Positions 1 to 7,111 of a stretch of DNA of 10,129 bases are shown in pieces. Source of the DNA: Clostridia bacterium (GTDB taxonomy: Bacteria; Bacillota; Clostridia; Christensenellales; Pumilibacteraceae). The stretch covers positions 1-10,129 of the forward strand of contig CAAFIN010000165.1 in the NCBI GenBank assembly GCA_900762945.1. The letters run 5' to 3'. Under the pieces are notes generated by a model. It did not search any database. It was not told the origin of the DNA and saw nothing but the letters and a program-made list of their open reading frames with translations. The number at the start of each line of letters is the position of its first letter. The first letter of the stretch is position 1. A program made the position numbers and the translations under genes.

Positions 1-17
1 AAATTCCCGAAAAATGC

Positions 18-50
18 CGCCCCGCGGGTCTTGCGTAAACCCGCGGGGCG
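18..50 (-). terminator. Intrinsic terminator of the GH43/CBM9 lipoprotein operon
   Basis: A perfect 12-bp GC-rich inverted repeat (18-29 with 39-50) encloses a 9-nt loop. Read on the minus strand, it is followed by GCATTTTT, giving a classic hairpin plus U-tract. It lies about 95 nt past the stop codon of the large lipoprotein at 145, so it most likely ends the two-gene minus-strand operon. On the plus strand no T-run follows, so termination should be mainly in the minus direction. Confidence 0.88.
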
Positions 51-91
51 ACTTAAAAGAAGAATGGAAATGAAAAAGGCTGAATTATTTA

Positions 92-135
92 CGCGGCGGT
101 CGGCGGGGAGCGTAGCCCCGCGGCGATACCGCGCG
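92..135 (-). other. GC-rich hairpin in the 3' untranslated region
   Basis: Between the lipoprotein stop codon and the terminator, the minus-strand transcript can fold into an extended imperfect hairpin. The outer stem pairs 128-135 with 92-100, with one bulged base. The inner stem pairs 103-108 with 116-121 around a 7-nt loop. There is no U-tract, so it is not itself an obvious terminator. It could stabilise the mRNA 3' end, or it could simply reflect local GC richness. The pairing is seen directly; the function is unknown. Confidence 0.4.
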
Positions 136-144
136 ATTATCGTA

Positions 145-2775
145 TTACCACTTGGAAATGCCGTTTTCGGTGAGGTAGTACATATCCACTACGTTCCAGC
201 CGCTTGCGTCGGTAGGTTCCCAGTAATCGTACTCGCCGCCCTTGATCGCGATTTTGTCGCCTCGGGTTCTCCACGCGCCGCCGATACGCACGTAGTAGCC
301 GTTCTTGCCAAGCCCGGTGGTCGGGTCGAAACGGCCGGAGTCGGGGTTGCAGATCATATTGTTCGGGATAAAGCCCTCGACGATCGTGACGTAATTGCCC
401 TCCGTACCTGTGGTTTTCATCACGTAGTCCACCGCGTCGCCCTGACGGACACAACCGATAGGCGTGAAGAAGAACTGGCGCGTACCGCTACGGTCGGTAT
501 TGCTTGAGGTCGAAGTCGCGGTTTCGATAACGAAGTTACTGAGCATACCGCAATCGGAATCGTTGGTCGAGTACTTGTTGTGAGTGACTCTCACGAAGAA
601 GTACAGTCCGTCGCTGCCCTTATAGTAGCGCGCTCTGAAACCTTTGGTCGCGTCGGTAGTACCCGTAGCCACGGATTCACGACCGCTCCAGTCCGCCCAG
701 TCGGCGTCGTCACCGTCGATAGTGCGTTCGGTCGCTTTGCCGGAAAGCGTAATGCCGTCCGCTCCCACGTAACTGCGGTGGTCTTTTTCCCACGCGGGAG
801 TGTCGACCTGATACCAGATATACGGCTGACTGTCGAGCCTTCCAAGCGAATTGATAACGTCGTTTTTCGCCGGATCCCAGGTTCCGTCCGCGAGTTTCTT
901 GCCCGTACCGGTACGCCAGGAGAACGCGACTCTCACTTTTCCGTCCGTAATCGCGCCGAGTTTCTCGAGCAAATTCTCGGAAACGTAGCCTTCGGTAACG
1001 GTGGTGTAACGCGTGTTCGAGCCTGTCACGCCGCTATCCGCGGTTTTCATTACCGCGTTGCAAAGGTACTTGCCGTCGGGCGTGACGTGAAGCGTTACGC
1101 TGTCCGCGCCGCCGTTGGTTGTCAGCCCGATCTCGAGGCTGGTGTTGTGCGACCACTCGCCGTTGCCCCTGAGGTAAACCGCATGTTTCGCTTTGGTAAG
1201 GAAATACAGCCCGTCGTCTTTGAGAATGGCTTTGACGGTAAATTCCTTGCCGCTGCCATCGTAAGCATAGGAGCCAAGCACTCTTCCCGAATATTCCGTC
1301 CAGTCCGATTCGTCGCCGTCTATCGTATACCGTTTCGGCGTCGACGACGCTACCATCGCATCGCCCTTAACTGCGGCTTCTTCTCCCCTGAGAATCGTGT
1401 AGTCGAAGTATTTCGCGCCGACGTTGAACGAAAGGATCGCGCCGTGCGTTTTGGTGTTGTCGCCGATATAGTCGTAAGTCCGCTCGCCGACGAACACGTC
1501 GTTCATAAAGTAGTAGAACTTGCTTCCGTTCCTGTAAACCGCGATTTTTGCGTTGTCGGCGGTAATACCTATATCGTTGTTTGCGTTAAGAATTTTCGGA
1601 GAACTCCATGCCCAGCCGGAAACGGTATCGATGTTCGTTTCGGTTGCAATAAAGTTCTTGATCGCGGAAGCGTCCGCGGTCACGTCGTACATCGCCATTA
1701 CCGACCGAAAATGAGATTCTCCGTTCTGCGTCGTAGGTTCGCCGGTGAACATCCAGCCGACTTTGGGGAACTGATCGCCGTTGTATATCTCGTTGACCTT
1801 AATAGTGGTTTCGACGTAGAATTTCGTTTCGTTGAAGTTTTTGATATACAACTTCGCGTCCGGTCCCGCCGTCGAATCGACGTATGGGTTTTCGCCCTTG
1901 TCGTGGCTGAGGTCGAAGCCTTCGGAATATGTGTTTTGCCCGTCGCGGTGGCCGAAGTTTTCTCCCTCGGATGCGACGACTCTGCCGCCTTCGTCGAACT
2001 TGAACCAGGTGCCGGGAGCGCCGAATTCCACGCCGTAGGGCGCGCCGATGAGTTCCCACGCGAACGGCGAATTGTTCCTCGCAAACTGGTTTCTCTCTAT
2101 TGTGAACATGCTCATTATCGCGTCGGGCTTGCTGTCGTAGCCCAAAGATTTCCACGGGATAAAGACTTCTATTGAGTAACCCTGCGTGTTCGCGGTGTTT
2201 ACTTCGCCCTTAACGTTTACTCCGGTGCCGATGCCTAAAACGGGGTAAAGCATATACTCGCCCAGCATACGCTTGCGAAGCTGGTACGTTCCGTCGGTCG
2301 CAAAACCGAACTCGAACGCGCCGTCGTCGATCGAACGATAGGAGCAATCGGCAATGTACACCGACATGCCGGTTTTCTGGAAAGGATCGCGCTTATCGTT
2401 GGTGTTGTTGCCGTTCCAGTTGATCGGATCGTCGGTAATCATCGCATAGTACATTCCCTTTTCGGTCATTGTACCGGTGGCTTTGATCGTACAGTCGTCG
2501 AGATCGACCATGGTATAGCGGTCGTCGCGCTGACTGCGGGTGGAAACCATCTCCACCCATTTGAGGTTCTGCCAGATATCCTCGTCGAACTTGCCGTCGA
2601 ACACGACTCCATCGTCCGCGTCGACGTTGGCGTTACGATCGGCGGGCGGCGTTTCGGGCTTGCGAACGTAGTCGCCAAACAGTCCGTCGTTCTTCGCGTC
2701 GCCGCACGCCGCGAGCGTGAACGCGGATATAATCAGTATAACGAATAATACGAGAGAAATAATTTTCTTTTTCAT
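145..2775 (-). CDS. Multidomain carbohydrate-binding lipoprotein with CBM9-like modules
   Basis: This is a predicted 876-residue surface lipoprotein, probably binding polysaccharide outside the cell. Residues 1-24 are a lipoprotein signal: a KKK start, a hydrophobic run and the lipobox LAAC, with lipidated Cys24. Residues ~55-265 resemble a CBM9-like module (family 9 carbohydrate binding, beta-sandwich), opening with the typical DGKFDEDIW stretch. Residues ~308-462 look like a concanavalin/LamG-like beta-sandwich. Residues ~482-660 and ~683-876 are two diverged copies of one module, each starting TIDGD-x2-DW. No catalytic motif is recognised. The ATG is preceded by AAGGAGGG with good spacing. 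Its ribosome site lies in the 13-nt gap after the GH43 gene, so the two are almost certainly co-transcribed and translationally close. I infer that it holds glycan near the neighbouring hydrolase. The domain names come from motif and pattern recognition; the ligand is unknown. Confidence 0.85.
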   Translation of the reverse strand: MKKKIISLVLFVILIISAFTLAACGDAKNDGLFGDYVRKPETPPADRNANVDADDGVVFDGKFDEDIWQNLKWVEMVSTRSQRDDRYTMVDLDDCTIKATGTMTEKGMYYAMITDDPINWNGNNTNDKRDPFQKTGMSVYIADCSYRSIDDGAFEFGFATDGTYQLRKRMLGEYMLYPVLGIGTGVNVKGEVNTANTQGYSIEVFIPWKSLGYDSKPDAIMSMFTIERNQFARNNSPFAWELIGAPYGVEFGAPGTWFKFDEGGRVVASEGENFGHRDGQNTYSEGFDLSHDKGENPYVDSTAGPDAKLYIKNFNETKFYVETTIKVNEIYNGDQFPKVGWMFTGEPTTQNGESHFRSVMAMYDVTADASAIKNFIATETNIDTVSGWAWSSPKILNANNDIGITADNAKIAVYRNGSKFYYFMNDVFVGERTYDYIGDNTKTHGAILSFNVGAKYFDYTILRGEEAAVKGDAMVASSTPKRYTIDGDESDWTEYSGRVLGSYAYDGSGKEFTVKAILKDDGLYFLTKAKHAVYLRGNGEWSHNTSLEIGLTTNGGADSVTLHVTPDGKYLCNAVMKTADSGVTGSNTRYTTVTEGYVSENLLEKLGAITDGKVRVAFSWRTGTGKKLADGTWDPAKNDVINSLGRLDSQPYIWYQVDTPAWEKDHRSYVGADGITLSGKATERTIDGDDADWADWSGRESVATGTTDATKGFRARYYKGSDGLYFFVRVTHNKYSTNDSDCGMLSNFVIETATSTSSNTDRSGTRQFFFTPIGCVRQGDAVDYVMKTTGTEGNYVTIVEGFIPNNMICNPDSGRFDPTTGLGKNGYYVRIGGAWRTRGDKIAIKGGEYDYWEPTDASGWNVVDMYYLTENGISKW
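148..1332 (-). repeat. Diverged tandem module duplication inside the lipoprotein gene
   Basis: Residues ~482-660 and ~683-876 of the lipoprotein align along their length. Matching landmarks in order are RYTIDGDESDWTEYSGR with RTIDGDDADWADWSGR, KDDGLYFLTKAKHAVY with GSDGLYFFVRVTHNKY, VTEGYVSENLL with IVEGFIPNNMI, and VRVAFSWRTGTGKK with VRIGGAWRTRGDK. This indicates an internal duplication of a roughly 180-residue beta-rich domain, probably related to the N-terminal CBM9-like domain. The copies are well diverged, so the event is old and not a recombination-prone DNA repeat. Confidence 0.8.
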
Positions 2776-2788
2776 GATTTTTCCCTCC

Positions 2789-4840
2789 TTATTTGCCGAG
2801 AACGTAAATCTCGGAAATGCACACTGGCTTATCCGACGGGATCGTAATGCGGATAGTTTTCACGCGGATCTCGTCGAACTCCACCGTTACAGATCCGCCG
2901 GGACGAGCGACGTTTTCGCTCTCATCGGGATCCCAGTGCGTGGTGAACTTGTCTTTGTCGAATTTAAGGCCGGCGATATAAGCCGTGCCGGTCACTTCCT
3001 TGCCGTTTGCATCGGTCTTGACGAAATCGAACTCGATTCTCGAAACGGTTTCGAACATAGTTTCGAGTTCGTTGGAATTGAAGATCATTACCGAACGGAT
3101 AGCGCGGTAGTCGCCGAAGTCGAGCGTGATCGTCGTGCCTTTCTTGGTGGTGAACTGACCGATATAGTCGTTGAAGGTGTTGTACGCGATCAATCCGTCG
3201 TTGAGATATTTGACGTCGGTTTCGTCGTCGCCGCCGGTAGCGGTGACTTTCGCGCTATCGGCGATGTTTTTATACTCGGCGTCCGGACCGATCTTGGGCA
3301 TAAGCGCATAGGTCGGACCGTTGGCGTGCAGAAGTTTCTGTCCGTCGGGACGGGTGTAGAAACGCACTTCGTCCACGCAGCTGCCGCGCTGCCCGCTGCC
3401 GCCGGACTCGCGGTTATAGTGCGCGTGATAAGCGATATAGAGTTTGCCGTCGTAGCGCACGAACGAGTGGTGACCGGTGCCGGACGCGTGATCCCATTCG
3501 GGTTGCGACGAGAGAATAAGTCCGCCGTCCGCGCGGTTGATTTTGGTGAAAGGACCCAATGGGCTTTTGCCGATAGCCTGCGCCACGCCGTACACTTTGT
3601 TCGGGTAGCCGTTTATGGAGAACGTGAGGTAATAGGTCGCGGTTTCCGCGTCGTAGTACATATACGGACCCTCGTTGATGTTCTCGTCGGTGTAGTCCGT
3701 GCGCTTGTTTCCGTCCACGGTCTGATAACCGGTACGCGCGAGGTAAGTCAGCGTTTCCCACTTCGGGTCGTCCGTCCACTTCTCGCCCGCCTCCACGCCG
3801 TAAACGTTGTTGCCCATATAGGTGTTGGCGAAGTAAATGTACTTTTTGCCCGTCGCGGGGTCTACGTACGGATGCACGTCGATGGGAAGGAATACCGCGT
3901 GATAACCTGCTTTTCCCGCCGCGCCGACGTACACGTCCTCGTGGCTGATAAACGGCGTGCCGACGGAAAGCGTGCGGGCGTTTTCGTTATATGCCTCCGT
4001 ACCCTCTTCGTTGACGTACTGCTTAAAAGGACCTCTCGGGCTGTCCGAGATCGCAATGCCTATCGAGTACGGATTGTTGGCGCTCGTGAAATGAATCCTT
4101 ACCGCGCGGATCGCGATAAGCGCTTCGCGGGCGTAACCGAGTATAATGGTTTGCTTTTCCGAGTCGGAAGCGTTGCCGTTTTCCGTAGCCGTTTTTCTCG
4201 AGGCGTAGTTCGTAATCTGATTAGTTACGAAAACTTTCTGCGATTCGGTATAGCCCTCGAACGCGTTGTCGGTCGAGAACTTAACCGCTTCCTCGTCCAT
4301 TGCGGCGGTAGCGGCGGCGTAGTCGTAGCCGTTCACAGTCTTTTCTATCGCGTGGTATTCGTTCTTTTCGGCGAGATTGTCGAAAAACTTGCCGTCCGTG
4401 CGCGAACCGTCCTTAGCCGAATAGAAAAGATAGTACTTGCCGTCGTCGGCGTCGCGGATAACCTCGGGCGCCCACATGTTGTCGTGCGACCAGCTCGCGG
4501 CGGCGGGTTCAAACACGGGACCTACGTATTCCCACGTTTCCATATCTTTGCTGCGATAAGTCGAATATCCGTGACAGCCGAAGTCGCTGTCCGACGTCGG
4601 GTACATGAAAAACCAGCCGTAATCGGGATCCGACTCGTCATCGATATAGATAACGGTAGGATCGGCGCACGCCGCTTTCATCTCGTTCTTGTAGTAAAGA
4701 TCGTCGTTATATACGTCGTCCGCCGACTGGTCGTAGTACGGCAAAGCGTACTGACCCGACGGCGTCCCGCACGCGGCTGCCGAAAGCATAAAGCCCAGCG
4801 ACAGCGCAAACGCGATTGCCGATTTCCAGAATTTTCTCAT
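2789..4840 (-). CDS. GH43-family glycoside hydrolase lipoprotein with C-terminal F5/8C-like module
   Basis: This is a 683-residue secreted, lipid-anchored glycosidase. Residues 1-24 form a lipoprotein signal ending AAAC (Cys24). The rest of the N-terminal two-thirds is a five-bladed-propeller GH43 domain. ADPTV places the general base at Asp60. MWAPEVI is at 122-128, and the likely pKa-modulating Asp is Asp321 in PIDVHP. The general acid is Glu390 in NEGP, and GHHSF (456-460) carries the usual metal-site His. Residues ~520-683 look like a discoidin (F5/8 type C, CBM32-like) beta-sandwich. Family members cleave alpha-L-arabinosyl or beta-xylosyl linkages in arabinan or xylan; the exact substrate cannot be read here. 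Residues ~143-252 form an unusual, probably helical insertion. I chose the ATG at 4840 over 4858 because GGAGGA sits 5 nt before it. It is the first gene of the operon. Confidence 0.92.
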   Translation of the reverse strand: MRKFWKSAIAFALSLGFMLSAAACGTPSGQYALPYYDQSADDVYNDDLYYKNEMKAACADPTVIYIDDESDPDYGWFFMYPTSDSDFGCHGYSTYRSKDMETWEYVGPVFEPAAASWSHDNMWAPEVIRDADDGKYYLFYSAKDGSRTDGKFFDNLAEKNEYHAIEKTVNGYDYAAATAAMDEEAVKFSTDNAFEGYTESQKVFVTNQITNYASRKTATENGNASDSEKQTIILGYAREALIAIRAVRIHFTSANNPYSIGIAISDSPRGPFKQYVNEEGTEAYNENARTLSVGTPFISHEDVYVGAAGKAGYHAVFLPIDVHPYVDPATGKKYIYFANTYMGNNVYGVEAGEKWTDDPKWETLTYLARTGYQTVDGNKRTDYTDENINEGPYMYYDAETATYYLTFSINGYPNKVYGVAQAIGKSPLGPFTKINRADGGLILSSQPEWDHASGTGHHSFVRYDGKLYIAYHAHYNRESGGSGQRGSCVDEVRFYTRPDGQKLLHANGPTYALMPKIGPDAEYKNIADSAKVTATGGDDETDVKYLNDGLIAYNTFNDYIGQFTTKKGTTITLDFGDYRAIRSVMIFNSNELETMFETVSRIEFDFVKTDANGKEVTGTAYIAGLKFDKDKFTTHWDPDESENVARPGGSVTVEFDEIRVKTIRITIPSDKPVCISEIYVLGK

Positions 4841-4845
4841 ACTTT

Positions 4846-4851
4846 TCCTCC
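4846..4851 (-). promoter_or_regulatory. Ribosome binding site fixing the GH43 start
   Basis: GGAGGA on the minus strand lies 5 nt upstream of the ATG at 4838-4840. It falls inside the longer reading frame that would start at 4858. The upstream ATG has no comparable site, and the six extra residues would only precede a normal signal peptide, so translation should begin at 4840. Confidence 0.85.
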
Positions 4852-4894
4852 GAAACATTTTTTCGTAAAGTCAAATTCATATGCTATCATTAGT

Positions 4895-4923
4895 ATTTTA
4901 TCATTATTTGTCGCTTTTATCAA
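4895..4923 (-). promoter_or_regulatory. Sigma-A-type promoter of the GH43/CBM9 operon
   Basis: On the minus strand there is a -35 box TTGATA (4918-4923), a 17-nt spacer and a -10 box TAAAAT (4895-4900). Transcription would start near 4888, leaving a leader of about 48 nt before the GH43 start. I saw no convincing catabolite-response element or LacI-type palindrome nearby. Confidence 0.75.
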
Positions 4924-5011
4924 TGTGTTTTTCCATACAAATATTGACTTATCCTATCGTTTCGCGACTATTCTACTATTTTATAAATCGTCGGAAAGTT
5001 CATAAAAACGC

Positions 5012-5041
5012 TTGACACGCGATGGGGCAAACGCTTATACT
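5012..5041 (+). promoter_or_regulatory. Sigma-A-type promoter of the ABC transporter/GntR operon
   Basis: A perfect -35 box TTGACA (5012-5017), an 18-nt spacer and a -10 box TATACT (5036-5041) predict a start near 5048. The ATG at 5022 lies between the two boxes, so it cannot be the start of the downstream gene. The promoter diverges from the GH43 promoter, with about 88 bp between the two -35 boxes. Confidence 0.85.
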
Positions 5042-5059
5042 GTATATATCGGATATACA
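5041..5059 (+). promoter_or_regulatory. Candidate GntR (YtrA-type) operator overlapping the transcription start
   Basis: TGTATAT (5041-5047) and ATATACA (5053-5059) are perfect 7-bp inverted halves around a 5-nt spacer. The dyad begins at the last base of the -10 box and covers the predicted start, an ideal place for repression. Half-sites with outer GT and AC are common for GntR-family regulators. A YtrA-like regulator is encoded as the third gene of this operon, so autorepression is the simplest inference. No binding data are available. Confidence 0.65.
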
Positions 5060-5081
5060 CAGTTTGCCGCAAGTAGCGGCG

Positions 5082-5088
5082 AAGGAGG
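5082..5088 (+). promoter_or_regulatory. Ribosome binding site fixing a GTG start
   Basis: AAGGAGG lies 8 nt before the GTG at 5097-5099. It selects this GTG as the ATPase start over the in-frame ATG at 5022, which lies upstream of the transcription start. Confidence 0.88.
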
Positions 5089-5096
5089 ATCATCAG

Positions 5097-5960
5097 GTGG
5101 CAATATTCGAAGCGAAAGGGCTGACAAAGAGATACGGAAACGTCGGGATAGAGGACGTTTCGTTTTCGCTGGAGCCGGGAATTATAACGGGGTTTATCGG
5201 CGCGAACGGCGCGGGTAAGACCACGACGATGAAGTGCGCGCTGAACGTCGTGCATCCGGACGCGGGAGAAGTGACGGCGTTCGGGCTGTCGATGCGCGAG
5301 TGCGAAGAAGAGATAAAAAGCCGCGTGGCGTTCGCTACCGGCGGTTTCGACTACTACCCCTACTGCCGCGCGGGCAAGGTCGCGAAGATGATAAGCGAGT
5401 TTTACCCCGTGTGGCGCGACGACGTTTACAAAAGCCTTATAGCGAAGTTCGGACTGGACGAAAACAAGCGGATACGCGATTTTTCGGCGGGCATGAAAGT
5501 CAAGTTCTCGCTGGCGCTGGCGCTTTCGCACGAAGCCGAAGTGCTGTTTCTCGACGAGCCGACAAGCGGCTTGGACCCGCTCGCCCGCGACGAACTTCTC
5601 GACGTGTTCAGGTCGGTAGCGTACGACCGCGACAAAAGCATACTTTTCTCCACGCACGTGACTTCCGATCTCGACAAGTGCGCCGATAAGATTCTCATAA
5701 TCCGCGACGGCAAGATCATTTCCGATAGTACGCGCGACGAGCTTATCGACGGTCACGTGATTATCCGCGGCGGCGCGGACGAACTTACCGACGAGATAAA
5801 GGCGAAAGCCGTGGGATACAAAACGAACGCCTACTCGTTTTCGGCGCTCGTAAAACGCGGCGAAACGTCCACGGAAGGTTTCGTCACCGAAAAGCCCGAC
5901 CTCGAGGACGTTATGATTTACTACTACCGCCGCGCAGGCGAAGGAGATACCGCGCTATGA
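5097..5960 (+). CDS. ABC transporter ATP-binding protein, YtrB-like
   Basis: This is a 287-residue ATPase that powers a small membrane exporter or envelope-related ABC transporter. Walker A is GANGAGKT (35-42). The signature is the variant FSAGM (129-133), as in the YtrB/EcsA-like group. Walker B is EVLFLDEP (148-155) with catalytic Glu154, followed by the D-loop SGLD. The H-loop His is His187 (FSTHV). The usual Q-loop glutamine is not evident around ATGGFDYYP (80-88). EFYPVW (101-106) is typical of the YtrB-like family. The C-terminal ~70 residues form a short accessory tail. The start is GTG, with AAGGAGG upstream. Its stop overlaps the permease start by 4 nt (ATGA), implying coupled translation. 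The substrate is unknown; relatives in YtrA operons respond to cell-wall-active compounds. Confidence 0.94.
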   Translation: MAIFEAKGLTKRYGNVGIEDVSFSLEPGIITGFIGANGAGKTTTMKCALNVVHPDAGEVTAFGLSMRECEEEIKSRVAFATGGFDYYPYCRAGKVAKMISEFYPVWRDDVYKSLIAKFGLDENKRIRDFSAGMKVKFSLALALSHEAEVLFLDEPTSGLDPLARDELLDVFRSVAYDRDKSILFSTHVTSDLDKCADKILIIRDGKIISDSTRDELIDGHVIIRGGADELTDEIKAKAVGYKTNAYSFSALVKRGETSTEGFVTEKPDLEDVMIYYYRRAGEGDTAL

Positions 5961-6640
5961 CCGCAAAATCCGAAAAGAAGCGTTCCGTGCTTCGTTCGCT
6001 CGTAAAGAAAGAACTGTTTTTCACCACGCACCCCGCGCTGTGGCTGTTCGCGCTCTTAGGCGTACTGATACTTATCCCTTCTTACCCTATGATCGTCGCA
6101 CCAGGGTACGTTTTCCTCGCGATCTTCACCGCGTTCAACGTGCGCAGAGCAAACAAGGACCTCGACTTTACCGTGACTTTGCCGGTGCGCCGCCGCGACG
6201 TGGTGACCGGCTCGGCGATACTTATCGTCGCGTTCGAGTTGCTTACTCTCGCCGTGTGCGGCGCGTGCGCCGCGCTCGCCGACTACGTTATTTCGCCCGC
6301 GGGCAATACCGTGGGACTTGACCCCAACCTTGCGTTTTTCGGCGTGGTTCTTATCGGCTACGGCGTATTCAACCGCGTGTTCCTCTCGGGCTTTTACCGC
6401 ACGGGCTACAAGGCGGGCTTACCCACTCTGTTAGGCGTGATCGGCTACCTCGTGCTGTACTCCGCGTGCGAAACGCTCGTGCAACTTATCCCCGCGCTTA
6501 CCGCCGCGCTGGACGGACTCGACCGCGCTTACCTCTGGGCGCGCGCGATAACGCTCGTATTCGGAGCCGCGCTTTTCGCCGCGTTTACCTACGACGGCGT
6601 GCGGGCGGGGCAAAAGAAGTTTGACAAAATCAGTCTTTGA
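5957..6640 (+). CDS. ABC-2-type transporter permease
   Basis: This 227-residue integral membrane protein is the partner of the preceding ATPase. About six hydrophobic spans are visible, near residues 27-40, 46-62, 84-110, 125-145, 155-180 and 192-212. A basic N-terminus (KSEKKR) precedes the first. The cytoplasmic-looking DLDFTVTLPVRRRDVV (68-83) matches the 'DxxFTLTLPVSRxDIV' pattern seen in small ABC-2 permeases (the ABC2_membrane_5-like group). With one ATPase and one permease, the transporter probably works as a homodimer of each. The substrate cannot be inferred. It overlaps the ATPase by 4 nt and is followed 44 nt later by the GntR gene. Confidence 0.9.
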   Translation: MTAKSEKKRSVLRSLVKKELFFTTHPALWLFALLGVLILIPSYPMIVAPGYVFLAIFTAFNVRRANKDLDFTVTLPVRRRDVVTGSAILIVAFELLTLAVCGACAALADYVISPAGNTVGLDPNLAFFGVVLIGYGVFNRVFLSGFYRTGYKAGLPTLLGVIGYLVLYSACETLVQLIPALTAALDGLDRAYLWARAITLVFGAALFAAFTYDGVRAGQKKFDKISL

Positions 6641-6684
6641 TAATATAATAAGAAATACGACGGAAACGAAAGGACGAACGGAAC

Positions 6685-7056
6685 TTGAAACTCGTGATAT
6701 CCCCCAAAAGTGAAAAGCCGATTTACGAGCAGGTTTACGACCAAATCGCCGCGGGCGTGCTGTCCGGCGAACTCGCGCCTAACGCAACGTTGCCGTCGAT
6801 ACGCGGTATCGCGACCGAACTCGGTATCAGCGTAATCACCGTCAAGAACGCTTACGACGCGCTCGAAAAGGACGGGTATATCTACACCCGCGCGGGCAAA
6901 GGCTGTTTCGTCAGCCCCGAAACGCCCGCTTCGCTCGGCGAAAAGCGCCTGAGATCGGGCGAAAAATCACTGTCCGGTGCGATCGGGTATTGCCGTTCGC
7001 TCGGGCTGTCCGCGGACGAAATCGCGGAACTCACGCGGAAAATCCTCGGCGATTGA
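6685..7056 (+). CDS. GntR-family transcriptional regulator, YtrA-like
   Basis: This 123-residue DNA-binding regulator has an N-terminal winged helix-turn-helix at residues ~10-77. The family pattern is clear: KPIYEQVYDQI, GELAPNATLPSIRGIATELG, then ITVKNAYDALEKDGYIYT and GKGCFV. The C-terminal tail of about 45 residues is short and helical (LSADEIAELTRKIL) and has no ligand-binding FCD or UTRA domain, which places it in the YtrA-type subgroup. Such proteins usually repress adjacent ABC transporter operons. The start is TTG, with AAAGGA 10 nt upstream; no ATG fits the domain start. It is the third gene after the ATPase and permease, and its probable target is the dyad at 5041-5059. Confidence 0.93.
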   Translation: MKLVISPKSEKPIYEQVYDQIAAGVLSGELAPNATLPSIRGIATELGISVITVKNAYDALEKDGYIYTRAGKGCFVSPETPASLGEKRLRSGEKSLSGAIGYCRSLGLSADEIAELTRKILGD

Positions 7057-7111
7057 ACCGTCCGAACGTTTCCGCCCTCAACGAAAAAAGTTATATTATC
7101 GAGGTACCATT

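Noticed and set aside
580..2175. A 531-codon open frame on the plus strand antisense to the CBM9-like lipoprotein gene
   Set aside because: Same cause: an Arg/Val-rich shadow frame with no motif or ribosome site, while the minus strand has a signal peptide and modular repeats.
2717..5005. A 762-codon open frame on the plus strand antisense to the GH43 gene
   Set aside because: It is the mirror of the GH43 frame and arises from its CG-rich codon use. The translation is rich in Arg, Val and His without domain patterns, it lacks a good ribosome site, and the opposite strand has complete GH43 motifs.
4859..5011. A catabolite-response element or LacI-type operator for the glycan operon
   Set aside because: I looked on both strands for the TG-x-AA-x-CG-type core and for CG-centred palindromes. 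The nearest candidate near 5005-5017 is out of register with the consensus.
5022..5096. An upstream ATG extension of the ABC ATPase
   Set aside because: The ATG lies between the -35 and -10 boxes, so it would not be transcribed. The GTG at 5097 has an ideal ribosome site and the ABC fold begins there.
6977..7111. An N-terminal extension of the M18 aminopeptidase
   Set aside because: The extra 45 codons overlap the GntR gene, lack homology to the M18 N-terminus and have no ribosome site. The ATG at 7112 does.
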